Positions 15,373 through 22,932 of a DNA stretch of 48,517 bases are shown here, one piece after another. A program made the position numbers and the translations under genes. Within the stretch, counting starts at the first letter, position 1. Each line of letters opens with the position of its first letter. The notes below the pieces were generated by a model, which ran no database searches, was not told the origin of the DNA, and worked only from the letters and a program-made list of their open reading frames with translations. Source of the stretch: Clostridiales bacterium (GTDB taxonomy: Bacteria > Bacillota > Clostridia > Lachnospirales > Lachnospiraceae); NCBI GenBank assembly GCA_029007785.1, contig JAQXIM010000072.1, positions 1 through 48,517 on the forward strand, in the 5' to 3' direction.

Positions 15373-17201
15373 ATAAGATAGGAAAACGGATCCTCATTGG
15401 AGGACTGGTGGTTGTTCTCATTGGCGGTTCCGCTGCCGGAGGCCTCTACTGGAAGGAAAACTATGGAAGCAAACCGGTGAATGTCTACAATGTCAGCGAA
15501 CTTTCCACCGATTACTGGGGAGACAATAATGAATCTTATGGAACGGTTACTACCGACCAGATTCAGTCCGTATATCTTTCCACCACCCAGCAGGTAAAGA
15601 AAATACTGGTGGAACAGGGGCAGGAAGTAAAGAAAGGGGATGTGCTCATGACTTATGACACAACTCTTTCTAAAGTGGAAATCAAGAAAAAGAAGCTGGA
15701 AATCAAACAGATGCAGCTGGATAAGAAGGAAAAGCAGGAAGATCTGGAGAAGGTAAATAAATATCGTCCCGGAGTGCCAATTCCGGAGAAGGATCTGGTG
15801 ACCGGCGATTTTGATTTCCTGGGTGACCATGTGATTTCATCGGGAAAGGCGGATTCTGCAGCGGTGGCTTCTGCCATGGCAGGAAATATCGGTTCTTCTC
15901 TGTTTCTGACGGGAACCGGCTGGAGAAGTCTGGGATCTGCCCTTCTGACCGGCGGTATTCTCTCATGGAATCAGACCCAGTCTGTTTCCACGAAAGGAAA
16001 TCCGGCAGTAGATAACGTTGAGGCACTTACCAAGAAAGAGGAGCCAGAATCGACAGAGGCTTCAGAGGATCCGGAGACAGCTTATCCTAAGCTGGAAAGC
16101 GGTAAAGGAAAAGAGAAGGATCCCTATGTATATAACTGGGATGGATCCTGTTCTTTTACTCAGGAACTTCTTGCTCATTTGTCCATGGGTAAGAAAAATG
16201 CTTATGTTATTCTCCAGGTAAAACCGGAATCGGGAAAAGAGTCCGTATCCTGGTGGAAGATAAAGATTGCTTATGAAGAGGATGAATATTCCTTTGAAAT
16301 GCTTCAGATTTGTGTAAATGGAGTGATCTGTGGAGTGAAACCCGGGGAAGCATCCAGCGAACCGGAAAAACCCAGCGAACCGGAAGATCCCAGTGAACCG
16401 GAAGATCCCGTTGAACCGGAGGAACCTGTGATTCCTGAGGAACCGGAAGACCCGGGTGTTACCTATACATCAGCAGAGATTGCTGAACTTCGTCGAGGGC
16501 TCCAGGAAGAAATTCGTGATCTGGACCTGGATATCCGTATGGCAAAAAATGAATGTGATCTCTTAGAAAAAGAACTGAATGACGGTTCGGTAGTCAGCGA
16601 AATAGACGGAGTGATTACGATAGTCCGGGAAGAAGAGGAGGCAAAAATTAACAATGAGTCTCTGATTGAGGTTTCCGGAGGCGGCGGATATTTTGTAAAA
16701 GGTACGGTCAGTGAACTTGCCCTGGATACAGTAGAAGAAGGTCAGATTGTCAACGTAATGTCCCAGGAAACCGGAATGATGTATGATGGAGTAGTTCAGG
16801 AAATCATGGATTATCCGGCAAGCAACAGCTGGTACACCGGCACCGGCAACAGCAATGTTTCTTATTATGAGTTCCAGGTATTTATTGATGAAAGTGCTGA
16901 CTTAAAAGATGGTGAGTTTGTTATGATGACTTACACATCGGCGGGACAGGAATCCAACAATATGTACCTGATGAATTCCATGATCCGTTCGGAAAACGGC
17001 ACCAGTTATGTCTATGTGGCAAATGAGAATAATCAGCTGGAAAAAAGAACGGTAAAGACGGGAAAAAGTCTTTGGGGATCTTACATTGAGATTCTCGACG
17101 GTATAACCAGGGAGGAACGCATTGCTTTTCCTTATGGCAAGGATTTGAAGGAAGGTGCTCCGGTACAGGATGCTTCCACGGATGAATTATGGGGATATTA
17201 A
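15369..17201 (+). CDS. Second HlyD-family efflux adaptor with inserted domain
   Basis: A 610-residue adaptor with an N-terminal membrane anchor (residues about 8-27). The first lipoyl half is 'VKKILVEQGQEVKKGDVLMTYD', the second 'SVVSEIDGVITIV' and the barrel 'GGYFVKGTVSELAL'. The two helices of the coiled-coil hairpin (about 98-125 and 375-400) are separated by about 250 residues. That insert includes a Gly/Ser-rich hydrophobic stretch, a beta-rich domain near residues 235-325 (DPYVYNWDGSCSFT... SWWKIKIAYEEDEY) and a Pro/Glu linker of PSEPED repeats (about 330-360). This is far longer than a typical adaptor (350-450 residues). It is cotranslated with the ATPase. Confidence 0.82.
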   Translation: MNKIGKRILIGGLVVVLIGGSAAGGLYWKENYGSKPVNVYNVSELSTDYWGDNNESYGTVTTDQIQSVYLSTTQQVKKILVEQGQEVKKGDVLMTYDTTLSKVEIKKKKLEIKQMQLDKKEKQEDLEKVNKYRPGVPIPEKDLVTGDFDFLGDHVISSGKADSAAVASAMAGNIGSSLFLTGTGWRSLGSALLTGGILSWNQTQSVSTKGNPAVDNVEALTKKEEPESTEASEDPETAYPKLESGKGKEKDPYVYNWDGSCSFTQELLAHLSMGKKNAYVILQVKPESGKESVSWWKIKIAYEEDEYSFEMLQICVNGVICGVKPGEASSEPEKPSEPEDPSEPEDPVEPEEPVIPEEPEDPGVTYTSAEIAELRRGLQEEIRDLDLDIRMAKNECDLLEKELNDGSVVSEIDGVITIVREEEEAKINNESLIEVSGGGGYFVKGTVSELALDTVEEGQIVNVMSQETGMMYDGVVQEIMDYPASNSWYTGTGNSNVSYYEFQVFIDESADLKDGEFVMMTYTSAGQESNNMYLMNSMIRSENGTSYVYVANENNQLEKRTVKTGKSLWGSYIEILDGITREERIAFPYGKDLKEGAPVQDASTDELWGY

Positions 17202-17213
17202 GGAGGGACGAAT

Positions 17214-18470
17214 ATGATTGAAAATATAGCCCTGGCATTTCAGGGGGTATGGAGTCACAAACTTCGTTCCTGTCTGACCATGCTTGGTATTATTATTGGT
17301 ATTGCATCGATTATTTCCATCGTATCCACCATTAAGGGAACGAATGAACAGATTAAAGAGAATCTGATCGGTGCAGGAAACAACGCTGTAAAGATTCAGC
17401 TTTATCAGGGAGAGGAACCCTGTGATTTTTCCTGGAACTCTGTGCCGGATGGTGCTCTTCCTTTGACGGAAGATATCCGAGAGGATCTTCTGGGAGTGAA
17501 GGATGTGGAAGAGGTTTCTTTCTTCCTTTCCAGAAATTATGTGGAAAATGTTTTTTACCAGAATCTGGCTTTCAATGGCAGCCTGTATGGAATAGACAGT
17601 CATTATTTTGATGTATATGGCTATTACGTACAGTGGGGACGGGGCTTTACGGAGCAGGATTACAGCACCTATCGGAAAGTATGTCTGCTGGATCACACGG
17701 CGGTATCCACCCTGTACAGTAATGATGTGAATCCCATTGGTACGACCATTGAAATCTGGGGTGAACCTTTCACTGTAATAGGAATTGTAGATCAGGCTTC
17801 GGCTTTCGAACCGGTCATCAACAGTATGCAGGATTACAATACCTACATGCAGAACACCAGCGGACAGATTTTTGTTCCCGACACGGTGTGGGGGATGTTG
17901 TATCGATTTGATGAACCTCAGCAGGTTGTTCTGAGAGCGGCCAACACGGATGCCATGACCAATGTGGGCAACCGGGGAGCAGAAGTGATCAATGAAGGCA
18001 TGGGAAATGGAGAAGACAGTGAGCTTCGTTATAAGAGCGAAAATCTGTTGGAACAGGCAAAACAGCTCCAGGATCTCAGTGCTTCTACGAATCAGCAGCT
18101 GATCTGGATCGCCAGCATTTCCCTTCTCGTTGGAGGTATCGGTGTCATGAACATTATGTTGGTATCGGTAACAGAACGTACGAGAGAAATCGGTCTGAAA
18201 AAAGCAATTGGTGCGAAAAAGAGGAAGATACGCCTCCAGTTTTTGACGGAAGCTGCTGTGCTGACCAGTCTGGGCGGTATTATCGGTGTCATTGCCGGAA
18301 TTGGTATGGCAACCATAATTTCAAGGGTGACCTCGACACCCACAGCCATCAGTGTGCCTGCCATCCTTGTATCCGTAATCTTTTCCATGGTTATCGGAAT
18401 TATCTTTGGCTTATTCCCGGCCATTAAGGCGGCAAACCTGAATCCCATCGAGGCATTGCGTCACGAATAA
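17214..18470 (+). CDS. MacB-like ABC transporter permease (FtsX family)
   Basis: A 418-residue permease. It has an N-terminal TM helix after 'HKLRSCLTMLGIIIGI' (the MacB hallmark), a large extracytoplasmic MacB_PCD-like domain (about residues 45-285), then three C-terminal TM helices with the FtsX signature 'GGIGVMNIMLVSVTERTREI' split across 305-325 and 'EAAVLTSLGGIIGVIAGI'. It ends 'IKAANLNPIEALRHE' as in MacB. It works with the ATPase at 14563 and the two adaptors. MacB systems move peptides, lipoproteins or antibiotics using the periplasmic (here extracytoplasmic) domain as a piston. AAGGAGG precedes the ATG. Confidence 0.93.
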   Translation: MIENIALAFQGVWSHKLRSCLTMLGIIIGIASIISIVSTIKGTNEQIKENLIGAGNNAVKIQLYQGEEPCDFSWNSVPDGALPLTEDIREDLLGVKDVEEVSFFLSRNYVENVFYQNLAFNGSLYGIDSHYFDVYGYYVQWGRGFTEQDYSTYRKVCLLDHTAVSTLYSNDVNPIGTTIEIWGEPFTVIGIVDQASAFEPVINSMQDYNTYMQNTSGQIFVPDTVWGMLYRFDEPQQVVLRAANTDAMTNVGNRGAEVINEGMGNGEDSELRYKSENLLEQAKQLQDLSASTNQQLIWIASISLLVGGIGVMNIMLVSVTERTREIGLKKAIGAKKRKIRLQFLTEAAVLTSLGGIIGVIAGIGMATIISRVTSTPTAISVPAILVSVIFSMVIGIIFGLFPAIKAANLNPIEALRHE

Positions 18471-18549
18471 GAAAGCCGTTACGCAGAAATGTGCAGCGGA
18501 TATATAATTACATACAGAAGTCTCTTATTCTGCGGATGAGATCAAAAGA

Positions 18550-18580
18550 GGCGCCGTCGGCTGTTTCAGTCGGCGGCGCC
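18550..18580. terminator. Bidirectional terminator between the efflux operon and the flavodoxin gene
   Basis: GGCGCCG (18550-18556) and CGGCGCC (18574-18580) form a GC-rich stem. On the minus strand the stem is followed by a T-rich stretch (CTCTTTTGAT), which fits the end of the convergent flavodoxin-family gene. It also closes the efflux operon. Confidence 0.75.
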
Positions 18581-18594
18581 TGCGTTGTAAATGG

Positions 18595-19221
18595 TTAGGC
18601 TTTGTAAAAACTGGTTTTTACGCGTACTTCTCTGGGGAAGGGTTCAATTCCCTGGCTCTGGGCTGCCTGCCGGCAATTCAGCAGATAGGCCATATTGTCG
18701 CCCACGAGACGCAGCGTCTGCATTCCTTCCAGGTCTGCCTTAACTTCATCCGGTTTGTCTCCATGAACACTGTTCCAATACTGGGAAGATACAACCGGCA
18801 TGGAAGAAATCATGAAATATTTGTTCAGCTGTTCAAAGGCAGAACCGGCACCGCCGCGGCGGCAGGTAACAACAGCTGCAGCTGGTTTATAAGAGAACAA
18901 TCTCTTGGAATCATAGAATACACGATCCAGAAGACATTTCAGCGTTCCGGTGATTCCTCCGAAGTATACGGGGGAACCAATGACAACACCATCTGCTTCC
19001 TGAATTTTCTGAATGCATTCGTTTACCAGATCGTCAGTGAACACACACTGTCCTTTTCCCCAGCAGGATCTGCAGTCAATACATCCCCGGATGGGACGAT
19101 TTCCAATCCACAAAATCTCTGTATCAATACCATGTTTGTTCAACTGTCCGCTTACTTCGGAAAGTGCCGTAAAGGTACAGCCTTTTTCATGAGGGCTTCC
19201 GTTAATTAATAAAACATGCAT
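18595..19221 (-). CDS. Flavodoxin family protein / NADPH-dependent FMN reductase (iron-sulfur flavoprotein-like)
   Basis: A 208-residue flavoprotein. The FMN-phosphate loop INGSPHEKGCT is at residues 6-16, followed by 'CIDCRSCWGKGQCVFTDD' (about 52-69), whose cysteine spacing resembles the iron-sulfur flavoprotein branch, and the flavin-site segment 'GVVIGSPVYFGGITGTLK'. It probably reduces FMN, quinones or other small electrophiles. The start has AAGGAGGAG. It is monocistronic and convergent with the efflux operon. Its promoter sits inside the inverted-repeat element described at 19242-19402, so expression may be switchable. Confidence 0.88.
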   Translation of the reverse strand: MHVLLINGSPHEKGCTFTALSEVSGQLNKHGIDTEILWIGNRPIRGCIDCRSCWGKGQCVFTDDLVNECIQKIQEADGVVIGSPVYFGGITGTLKCLLDRVFYDSKRLFSYKPAAAVVTCRRGGAGSAFEQLNKYFMISSMPVVSSQYWNSVHGDKPDEVKADLEGMQTLRLVGDNMAYLLNCRQAAQSQGIEPFPREVRVKTSFYKA

Positions 19222-19241
19222 GATGACTCCTCCTTATACTT

Positions 19242-19402
19242 TCGGTCATTTTCTGATTCTTCTAATCCCGACAAATGAGCCAACGTCGATTTATTTTATT
19301 ATTATAACAGATAATAGGTGGGGAGTCCTTGCTAAACTTACCTAAAGTATGGTGAATCTTGAACAAAATTTGTCGGGATTAGAAGAATCAGAAAGTGACA
19401 GA
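19242..19402. repeat. Long inverted repeat flanking the flavodoxin promoter (candidate invertible element)
   Basis: Bases 19250-19276 and 19368-19394 are a perfect 27-bp inverted repeat; with two mismatches the arms extend outward to 19242-19276 and 19368-19402 (about 35 bp). The 91-bp interior (19277-19367) holds a minus-strand extended -10 (TG-T-TATAAT; hexamer at 19306-19301) facing the flavodoxin gene. The arms end sharply on the inner side. No recombinase gene is next to it. A short MITE-like element is an alternative; no target duplication was visible. Confidence 0.8.
19301..19309 (-). promoter_or_regulatory. Extended -10 promoter of the flavodoxin-family gene
   Basis: TGTTATAAT read on the minus strand is an extended -10. 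No good -35 lies 17 bp upstream. The predicted transcript starts near 19294 and crosses the inner repeat arm before the ribosome site. Confidence 0.5.
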
Positions 19403-19471
19403 GCTTTTTTATTCTTATAAAAGACAGAGATTCTTATTCTTATATATGAAAGACAGGGATTCCTATTCTTA

Positions 19472-19500
19472 TTGACAGCAGTGGAGAATCTTTTTATAAT
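19472..19500 (+). promoter_or_regulatory. Perfect consensus sigma-A promoter
   Basis: TTGACA (19472-19477), exactly 17 bp, then TATAAT (19495-19500). It is preceded by near-repeats of AAAGACAG-GATTC-TATTCTTAT (about 19410-19472). Transcription would start near 19507 and run straight into the hairpin at 19514-19569. Confidence 0.85.
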
Positions 19501-19506
19501 GTAACA

Positions 19507-19569
19507 AGAGTGCAAAAGATGCACGAAGGGGCATACCACCGCGGGTATGATTCTTCGTGCATCTTTTTT
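19507..19569 (+). ncRNA. Candidate short hairpin RNA or attenuator upstream of thiM
   Basis: AAAAGATGCACGAA (19514-19527) pairs perfectly with TTCGTGCATCTTTT (19554-19567). Inside it CATACC (19532-19537) pairs with GGTATG (19544-19549). The stem runs directly into an eight-base T-run, so it reads as an intrinsic terminator about 60 nt after a perfect promoter. It could be a small RNA or a leader that prematurely ends thiM transcription. It does not contain the conserved TPP-riboswitch cores that I would expect upstream of thiM. Confidence 0.55.
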
Positions 19570-19594
19570 TTCGGGAATTTATCATTTCTTTGAA

Positions 19595-19755
19595 AAGACT
19601 CGGGGAGAAAACATGAGTCCGGAGAAAAAGAACTCATGTGGGATAAACAAGTCAGATCAGAAAAAGACTTGAGCAGAAAGCACAAGTCTGATAGAAAAGG
19701 ACTCAGACAGGGCGTAGGAGTCAGATCAGGAGTCAGATCAGAAAAAGACTTGAAG
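19595..19755 (+). repeat. GACTC/GAGTC-rich repeats upstream of thiM
   Basis: A 22-bp direct repeat starting GTCAGATCAG occurs at 19651-19672 and 19732-19753, with partial copies between (GGAGTCAGATCA, GGACTCAGACAGG). Together with the flanking inverted repeat and hairpin this fills the 557-bp gap 19222-19778, in which no gene was seen. Confidence 0.7.
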
Positions 19756-19778
19756 CAAGAAAATCAGGAGGAGCAGCA

Positions 19779-20621
19779 ATGGAGAAAAAGAAAATTCAGG
19801 AAAAAATGATGGAAGCAGTTCGGCAGGTTCGGGAAACCAATCCCATGGCAGGTTCTTTGACCAATTATGTTACGGTAAATTTTGTGGCAAATGCACAGCT
19901 GGCCGTGGGCGGTTCCGCAGCCATGGTATATCTGCCGGATGAGGGTGAAGCCATCGGTCTGGCCGGCGGTGCTACCTATATCAATGTGGGAACACTCCTT
20001 CCTATTCATGAAGAAAGTCTTCCCTATACAGCGAAAGTTCTTCATGAGGCAGGAAAACCCTGGGTTCTGGATCCGGTGGCTGTAGGAATCGGCGATCTGC
20101 GGACGAAAATTCTCAAGGAAATGAAGCCCTATAAACCCAGTGTCATTCGAGGAAATGCTTCGGAAATCATTGCTCTGTCAAAAATGTGGGAGCTGGAAAG
20201 CGGTAATTGGAAAGAAAATCATGGACGTGGGGTAGACTCTACCGCTGCCGTATCGGAAGCAGAGAGTGCTGCTATTGCTCTGGCCAAATGGACCGGAGGA
20301 GCAGTAGCCGTATCCGGCAAGGAAGATCTGGTTACAGATGGAGAAAGAATCGCTATTTCCTGCGGAGGATCCGCCTTTATGGAAAAAGTAACGGGATGCG
20401 GATGCTCCCTGGGCGGTGTTGTTGCCGTTTATGCAGCAGTGACAGATCCTTTTACGGCAGCTTTGACGGCAACTTCCATATACAATCTGGCAGGAAGCCG
20501 TGCAGAAAAGAAAGCAGCAGGTCCCGGAAGCTTCCAGATGCATTTCCTGGATGAACTTTATCTGGCATCCCCGGAAGAAGTTGCCGAGAATCCCTGGAAA
20601 TTGGAAATGGCAGCAGAATAA
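19779..20621 (+). CDS. thiM: Hydroxyethylthiazole kinase
   Basis: A 280-residue ribokinase-like enzyme that phosphorylates 4-methyl-5-(2-hydroxyethyl)thiazole for thiamine salvage. Hallmarks are 'NPMAGSLTNYVTVNFVANA' near the N-terminus, 'PWVLDPVAVG' (about 92-101), 'IRGNASEI' and the anion hole/catalytic stretch 'KVTGCGCSLGG' (about 205-215; Cys-containing as in family members). It has a good AGGAGGAG ribosome site and is followed by thiE at 20799. A 16-bp segment around its stop codon is duplicated at 20638-20653. Confidence 0.95.
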   Translation: MEKKKIQEKMMEAVRQVRETNPMAGSLTNYVTVNFVANAQLAVGGSAAMVYLPDEGEAIGLAGGATYINVGTLLPIHEESLPYTAKVLHEAGKPWVLDPVAVGIGDLRTKILKEMKPYKPSVIRGNASEIIALSKMWELESGNWKENHGRGVDSTAAVSEAESAAIALAKWTGGAVAVSGKEDLVTDGERIAISCGGSAFMEKVTGCGCSLGGVVAVYAAVTDPFTAALTATSIYNLAGSRAEKKAAGPGSFQMHFLDELYLASPEEVAENPWKLEMAAE

Positions 20622-20653
20622 TGCATGAGAAATAGCTGCAGAATAATGCATGA
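20613..20653 (+). repeat. Direct duplication around the thiM stop codon
   Basis: GCAGAATAATGCATGA occurs at 20613-20628 (containing the thiM stop) and again at 20638-20653, period 25 bp. Confidence 0.8.
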
Positions 20654-20727
20654 AAAACGTATGCAGATTTGGAATAGGAAAACGATCCGAAGGTATGTTG
20701 GGGTCAGACGCTTTGGCTCCCTGCATC

Positions 20728-20782
20728 ATAACAAACAGATAACAAACAGATAACAAACAGATGATAAACAGATGACACTCAG
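20728..20782 (+). repeat. 11-bp tandem repeat upstream of thiE, five units
   Basis: ATAACAAACAG occurs three times in perfect tandem (20728-20760), followed by two variants, ATGATAAACAG (20761-20771) and ATGACACTCAG (20772-20782). The period is one helical turn. It ends a few bases before the thiE ribosome binding site. Confidence 0.88.
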
Positions 20783-20798
20783 ATAGGAGAACAGAAAG

Positions 20799-21506
20799 AT
20801 GTCAATGAGAAAAAAACTGGATATTTCCAAATATTTTGTAATTGGACCGGAGAATACCATGGGCCGTCCCGTATCCCAGATGATTCACGCAGTAGTAGAC
20901 GCTGGCTTTACCTGTATTCAGCTCCGTTCCAAGGAAGCTTCGGCAAAAACCATGATAGAACTGGCAGAAGAGACGGCAGAAATTATTGCCCAGGCAGGAA
21001 AGTCAGACAAAATTGCTCTCTTGGTAGATGACCGTCTTGATGTGGTTTTGGCAGCAAGACGCCGTGGTGTGAAAGTAGACGGTATCCATGTAGGCCAGAC
21101 CGATATTCCGGTGGATGTTTGCCGTTATTACCTGGGAGAGGACAGTATTGTCGGACTTTCTGCCCGTTCCCATGAATTGTTTGAATATATTCAGACAGCA
21201 GATGTCAGTGGAATTGATTATTTTGGTGGAGGTCCTCTGCGTCCCTCTGTTACCAAACTGGACTGCGGAAGAGATGATGATGGAAAAATTCTCACCAGAA
21301 GTTTTGCCGATTTGCGGAAATTGGCCCAGATGAGTCCAATTCCCGTCGTAATCGGCGGCGGAGTCTATGCCGGTGATTTGCCGGAATTAGCCGCCACTGG
21401 TGTGGATGGATTTTTTGTTGTTTCCGCCATTGCCAGTGCAAAGGATCCTTATGCGGCAGCAAAAGAGTTGGCCGATGTTTGGGATCAGCATAAAATTCGC
21501 GGCTGA
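20799..21506 (+). CDS. thiE: Thiamine phosphate synthase
   Basis: A 235-residue TIM-barrel enzyme that joins HMP-pyrophosphate and thiazole phosphate. Visible family elements are 'TCIQLRSKEAS' (usual Q-R-K), 'LLVDDRLDVVLAARRRGVKVDGIHVGQ' in pieces around residues 74-100 (DDR and HVGQ, with Asp ligands), 'VGLSARSHEL', 'DYFGGGPLRPSVTK' (usual GP-x-x-x-T-x-TK) and 'VVIGGGV' near the C-terminus. AGGAGA precedes the ATG. It follows thiM with an 11-bp repeat array between them. The 'GGGPLRPSVTK' segment differs slightly from the common GPVFPTxTK. Confidence 0.9.
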   Translation: MSMRKKLDISKYFVIGPENTMGRPVSQMIHAVVDAGFTCIQLRSKEASAKTMIELAEETAEIIAQAGKSDKIALLVDDRLDVVLAARRRGVKVDGIHVGQTDIPVDVCRYYLGEDSIVGLSARSHELFEYIQTADVSGIDYFGGGPLRPSVTKLDCGRDDDGKILTRSFADLRKLAQMSPIPVVIGGGVYAGDLPELAATGVDGFFVVSAIASAKDPYAAAKELADVWDQHKIRG

Positions 21507-21539
21507 AAATCAGTTCCCGACAAATAAAAGTTGTAAAGT

Positions 21540-21690
21540 ATAAGGTCAGCATAAGAATGGTATAAAGTTGGAATAAGGTTGGCATAAGATTGCTGATAAG
21601 GTTGAAATAAGGTTGGCATAAGATTGCTGATAAGGTTGAAATAAGATTGGTATAAGATTGCTGATAAGGTTGGAATAAGACGGGCATAAG
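21540..21690 (+). repeat. Helically phased ATAAG repeat array, 14 units
   Basis: ATAAG or ATAAA starts at 21540, 21551, 21562, 21573, 21584, 21596, 21607, 21618, 21630, 21641, 21652, 21664, 21675 and 21686, i.e. every 11 or 12 bp. A 34-bp higher-order period (11+11+12) is visible, e.g. 21584/21618/21652/21686. It fills most of the 379-bp gap 21507-21885, in which no convincing gene was seen. Confidence 0.9.
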
Positions 21691-21885
21691 TTGTCATACG
21701 GTTGCATTTGTGAAAGGGATGCTGTAAAATACAAAGGAAATGGACCGATAAGGTTTGCATGAAAATATTGAATATAAGGCTGCAGGAGCCGGAAGAGTCC
21801 ATGATATCGTCCCATGTTTCCGGAATTGTCCGGGAGCATGGGAAGTGCATTTTTTCGGATCCTGTATAGAAAGAAAGCAGAAGAA

Positions 21886-22782
21886 ATGGAAGCACAAATA
21901 CGTCTGGGTGAATGTCATGCCCATATGATCTTGGATAGTGTGTATTTCAGAGAGGCCATTGACCAGCACAAAGGCGGGGCAAAAGAAGACGTCATTCGTC
22001 GTGTCCTGGAGGAGTATCAACAGGCAGGGATTACCTATGTAAGAGACGGGGGAGATACCTGTGGTGTATGCCGCCGAGCGGCGGAACTGGCTCCGGAATA
22101 TGGAATCGAATATCGGATGCCTGTTTTTGCCATTCATCGGGAAGGCCGTTATGGAAAAATTGTAGGATTTCCCTATCGTGATATGATAGAATTTCATCAG
22201 ATGGTTTTGATGGCCCGGGATCAGGGAGCTGATTTTATCAAAATTATGGTATCCGGAATCCTGGATTTCCATGAAGTAGGGAAAATGAGCTGCGATCCGC
22301 TGCCGCCTTCGGAGATTAAGGAACTGGTTCATATTGTTCACGAAGAGGGGATGGCAGTCATGCTTCATATTAATGGAAGAGAGTCCATGTTGGCGGCGAT
22401 GGAAGCAGGGGCAGAAAGTCTGGAGCACGGTTATTATATGGATGAGGAATGCTGCCAGGCTCTGGGCGAATATCCCGGAACTGTGTGGGTTCCCTCCATG
22501 GCACCGGTGGGGAACCAGATCGGAAGCGGAAGATTTCCGGATCAAGTACTGGAAAAAATTCTGAGAGATCAGCAGAGAAAAACTGCTCTGGCAGTGGCCG
22601 CCGGCGGCCGGGTAGCTTTGGGAAGCGATGCTGGTGCCTTTTTGGTACCTCATGTGAAAGGGGCGGCAGATGAGCGCCGATATCTGCAGGAGGCACTTCG
22701 GGAACAGATGACGGAGCAGGAGACAGATGCTATGCTTCGGAAGAACGAGCTTTGGATCCGGGAAACATTTCGACGCCATTAA
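21886..22782 (+). CDS. Amidohydrolase family protein
   Basis: A metal-dependent hydrolase of about 298 residues from the ATG at 21886, which places the metal motif 'GECHAHM' (HxH) near residue 10 as usual. An in-frame ATG at 21814 is possible, but the ribosome site is weak for both. Further ligands: Lys in 'DFIKIM', His in 'VMLHING', His in 'LEHGYYMD', Asp in 'LGSDAG'. It is related to the larger amidohydrolase at 2902-4107 but lacks that protein's N-terminal beta-sandwich half. The substrate is unknown. It sits between thiE and luxS; no functional tie to either is evident. Confidence 0.78.
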   Translation: MEAQIRLGECHAHMILDSVYFREAIDQHKGGAKEDVIRRVLEEYQQAGITYVRDGGDTCGVCRRAAELAPEYGIEYRMPVFAIHREGRYGKIVGFPYRDMIEFHQMVLMARDQGADFIKIMVSGILDFHEVGKMSCDPLPPSEIKELVHIVHEEGMAVMLHINGRESMLAAMEAGAESLEHGYYMDEECCQALGEYPGTVWVPSMAPVGNQIGSGRFPDQVLEKILRDQQRKTALAVAAGGRVALGSDAGAFLVPHVKGAADERRYLQEALREQMTEQETDAMLRKNELWIRETFRRH

Positions 22783-22793
22783 GAAAAGCATTT

Positions 22794-22892
22794 CAGCAGC
22801 CTTTTATAACGGAAAGATAAGAAAGGGAAGCTTTGCAGCAGCCTTTTATAACGAAAAGGTAAGAAAGAGAAGCTTTGCAGCAGCCTTTTACA
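22794..22892 (+). repeat. 42-bp tandem repeat upstream of luxS
   Basis: CAGCAGCCTTTTA begins at 22794, 22836 and 22878, giving two full 42-bp units and a partial third. The unit is a multiple of three and has an open frame (SFAAAFYN..), but no ribosome site or start supports translation. Confidence 0.85.
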
Positions 22893-22932
22893 GCAGAACG
22901 ATAATGAATGACAAGGAATCGGAGGACTATTT

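Noticed and set aside
18630-18660. tRNA-like GGTTCAATTCC segment
   Set aside because: It lies inside the flavodoxin-family coding sequence and no cloverleaf arms can be formed around it.
19400-19778. TPP riboswitch upstream of thiM
   Set aside because: I looked for the conserved CTGAGA and the ACC-GAT-TGG-like cores and did not find them. The hairpin at 19514-19567 does not have the riboswitch layout.
20728-21690. CRISPR array
   Set aside because: Units are 11-12 bp with no unique spacers and no cas genes nearby.
21292-21895. Minus-strand frames rich in LISTLSAILCQPY-type repeats
   Set aside because: They are translations of the helically phased ATAAG array; the 34-bp period is not a multiple of three, so the peptide repeats drift between frames, and no ribosome site is present.
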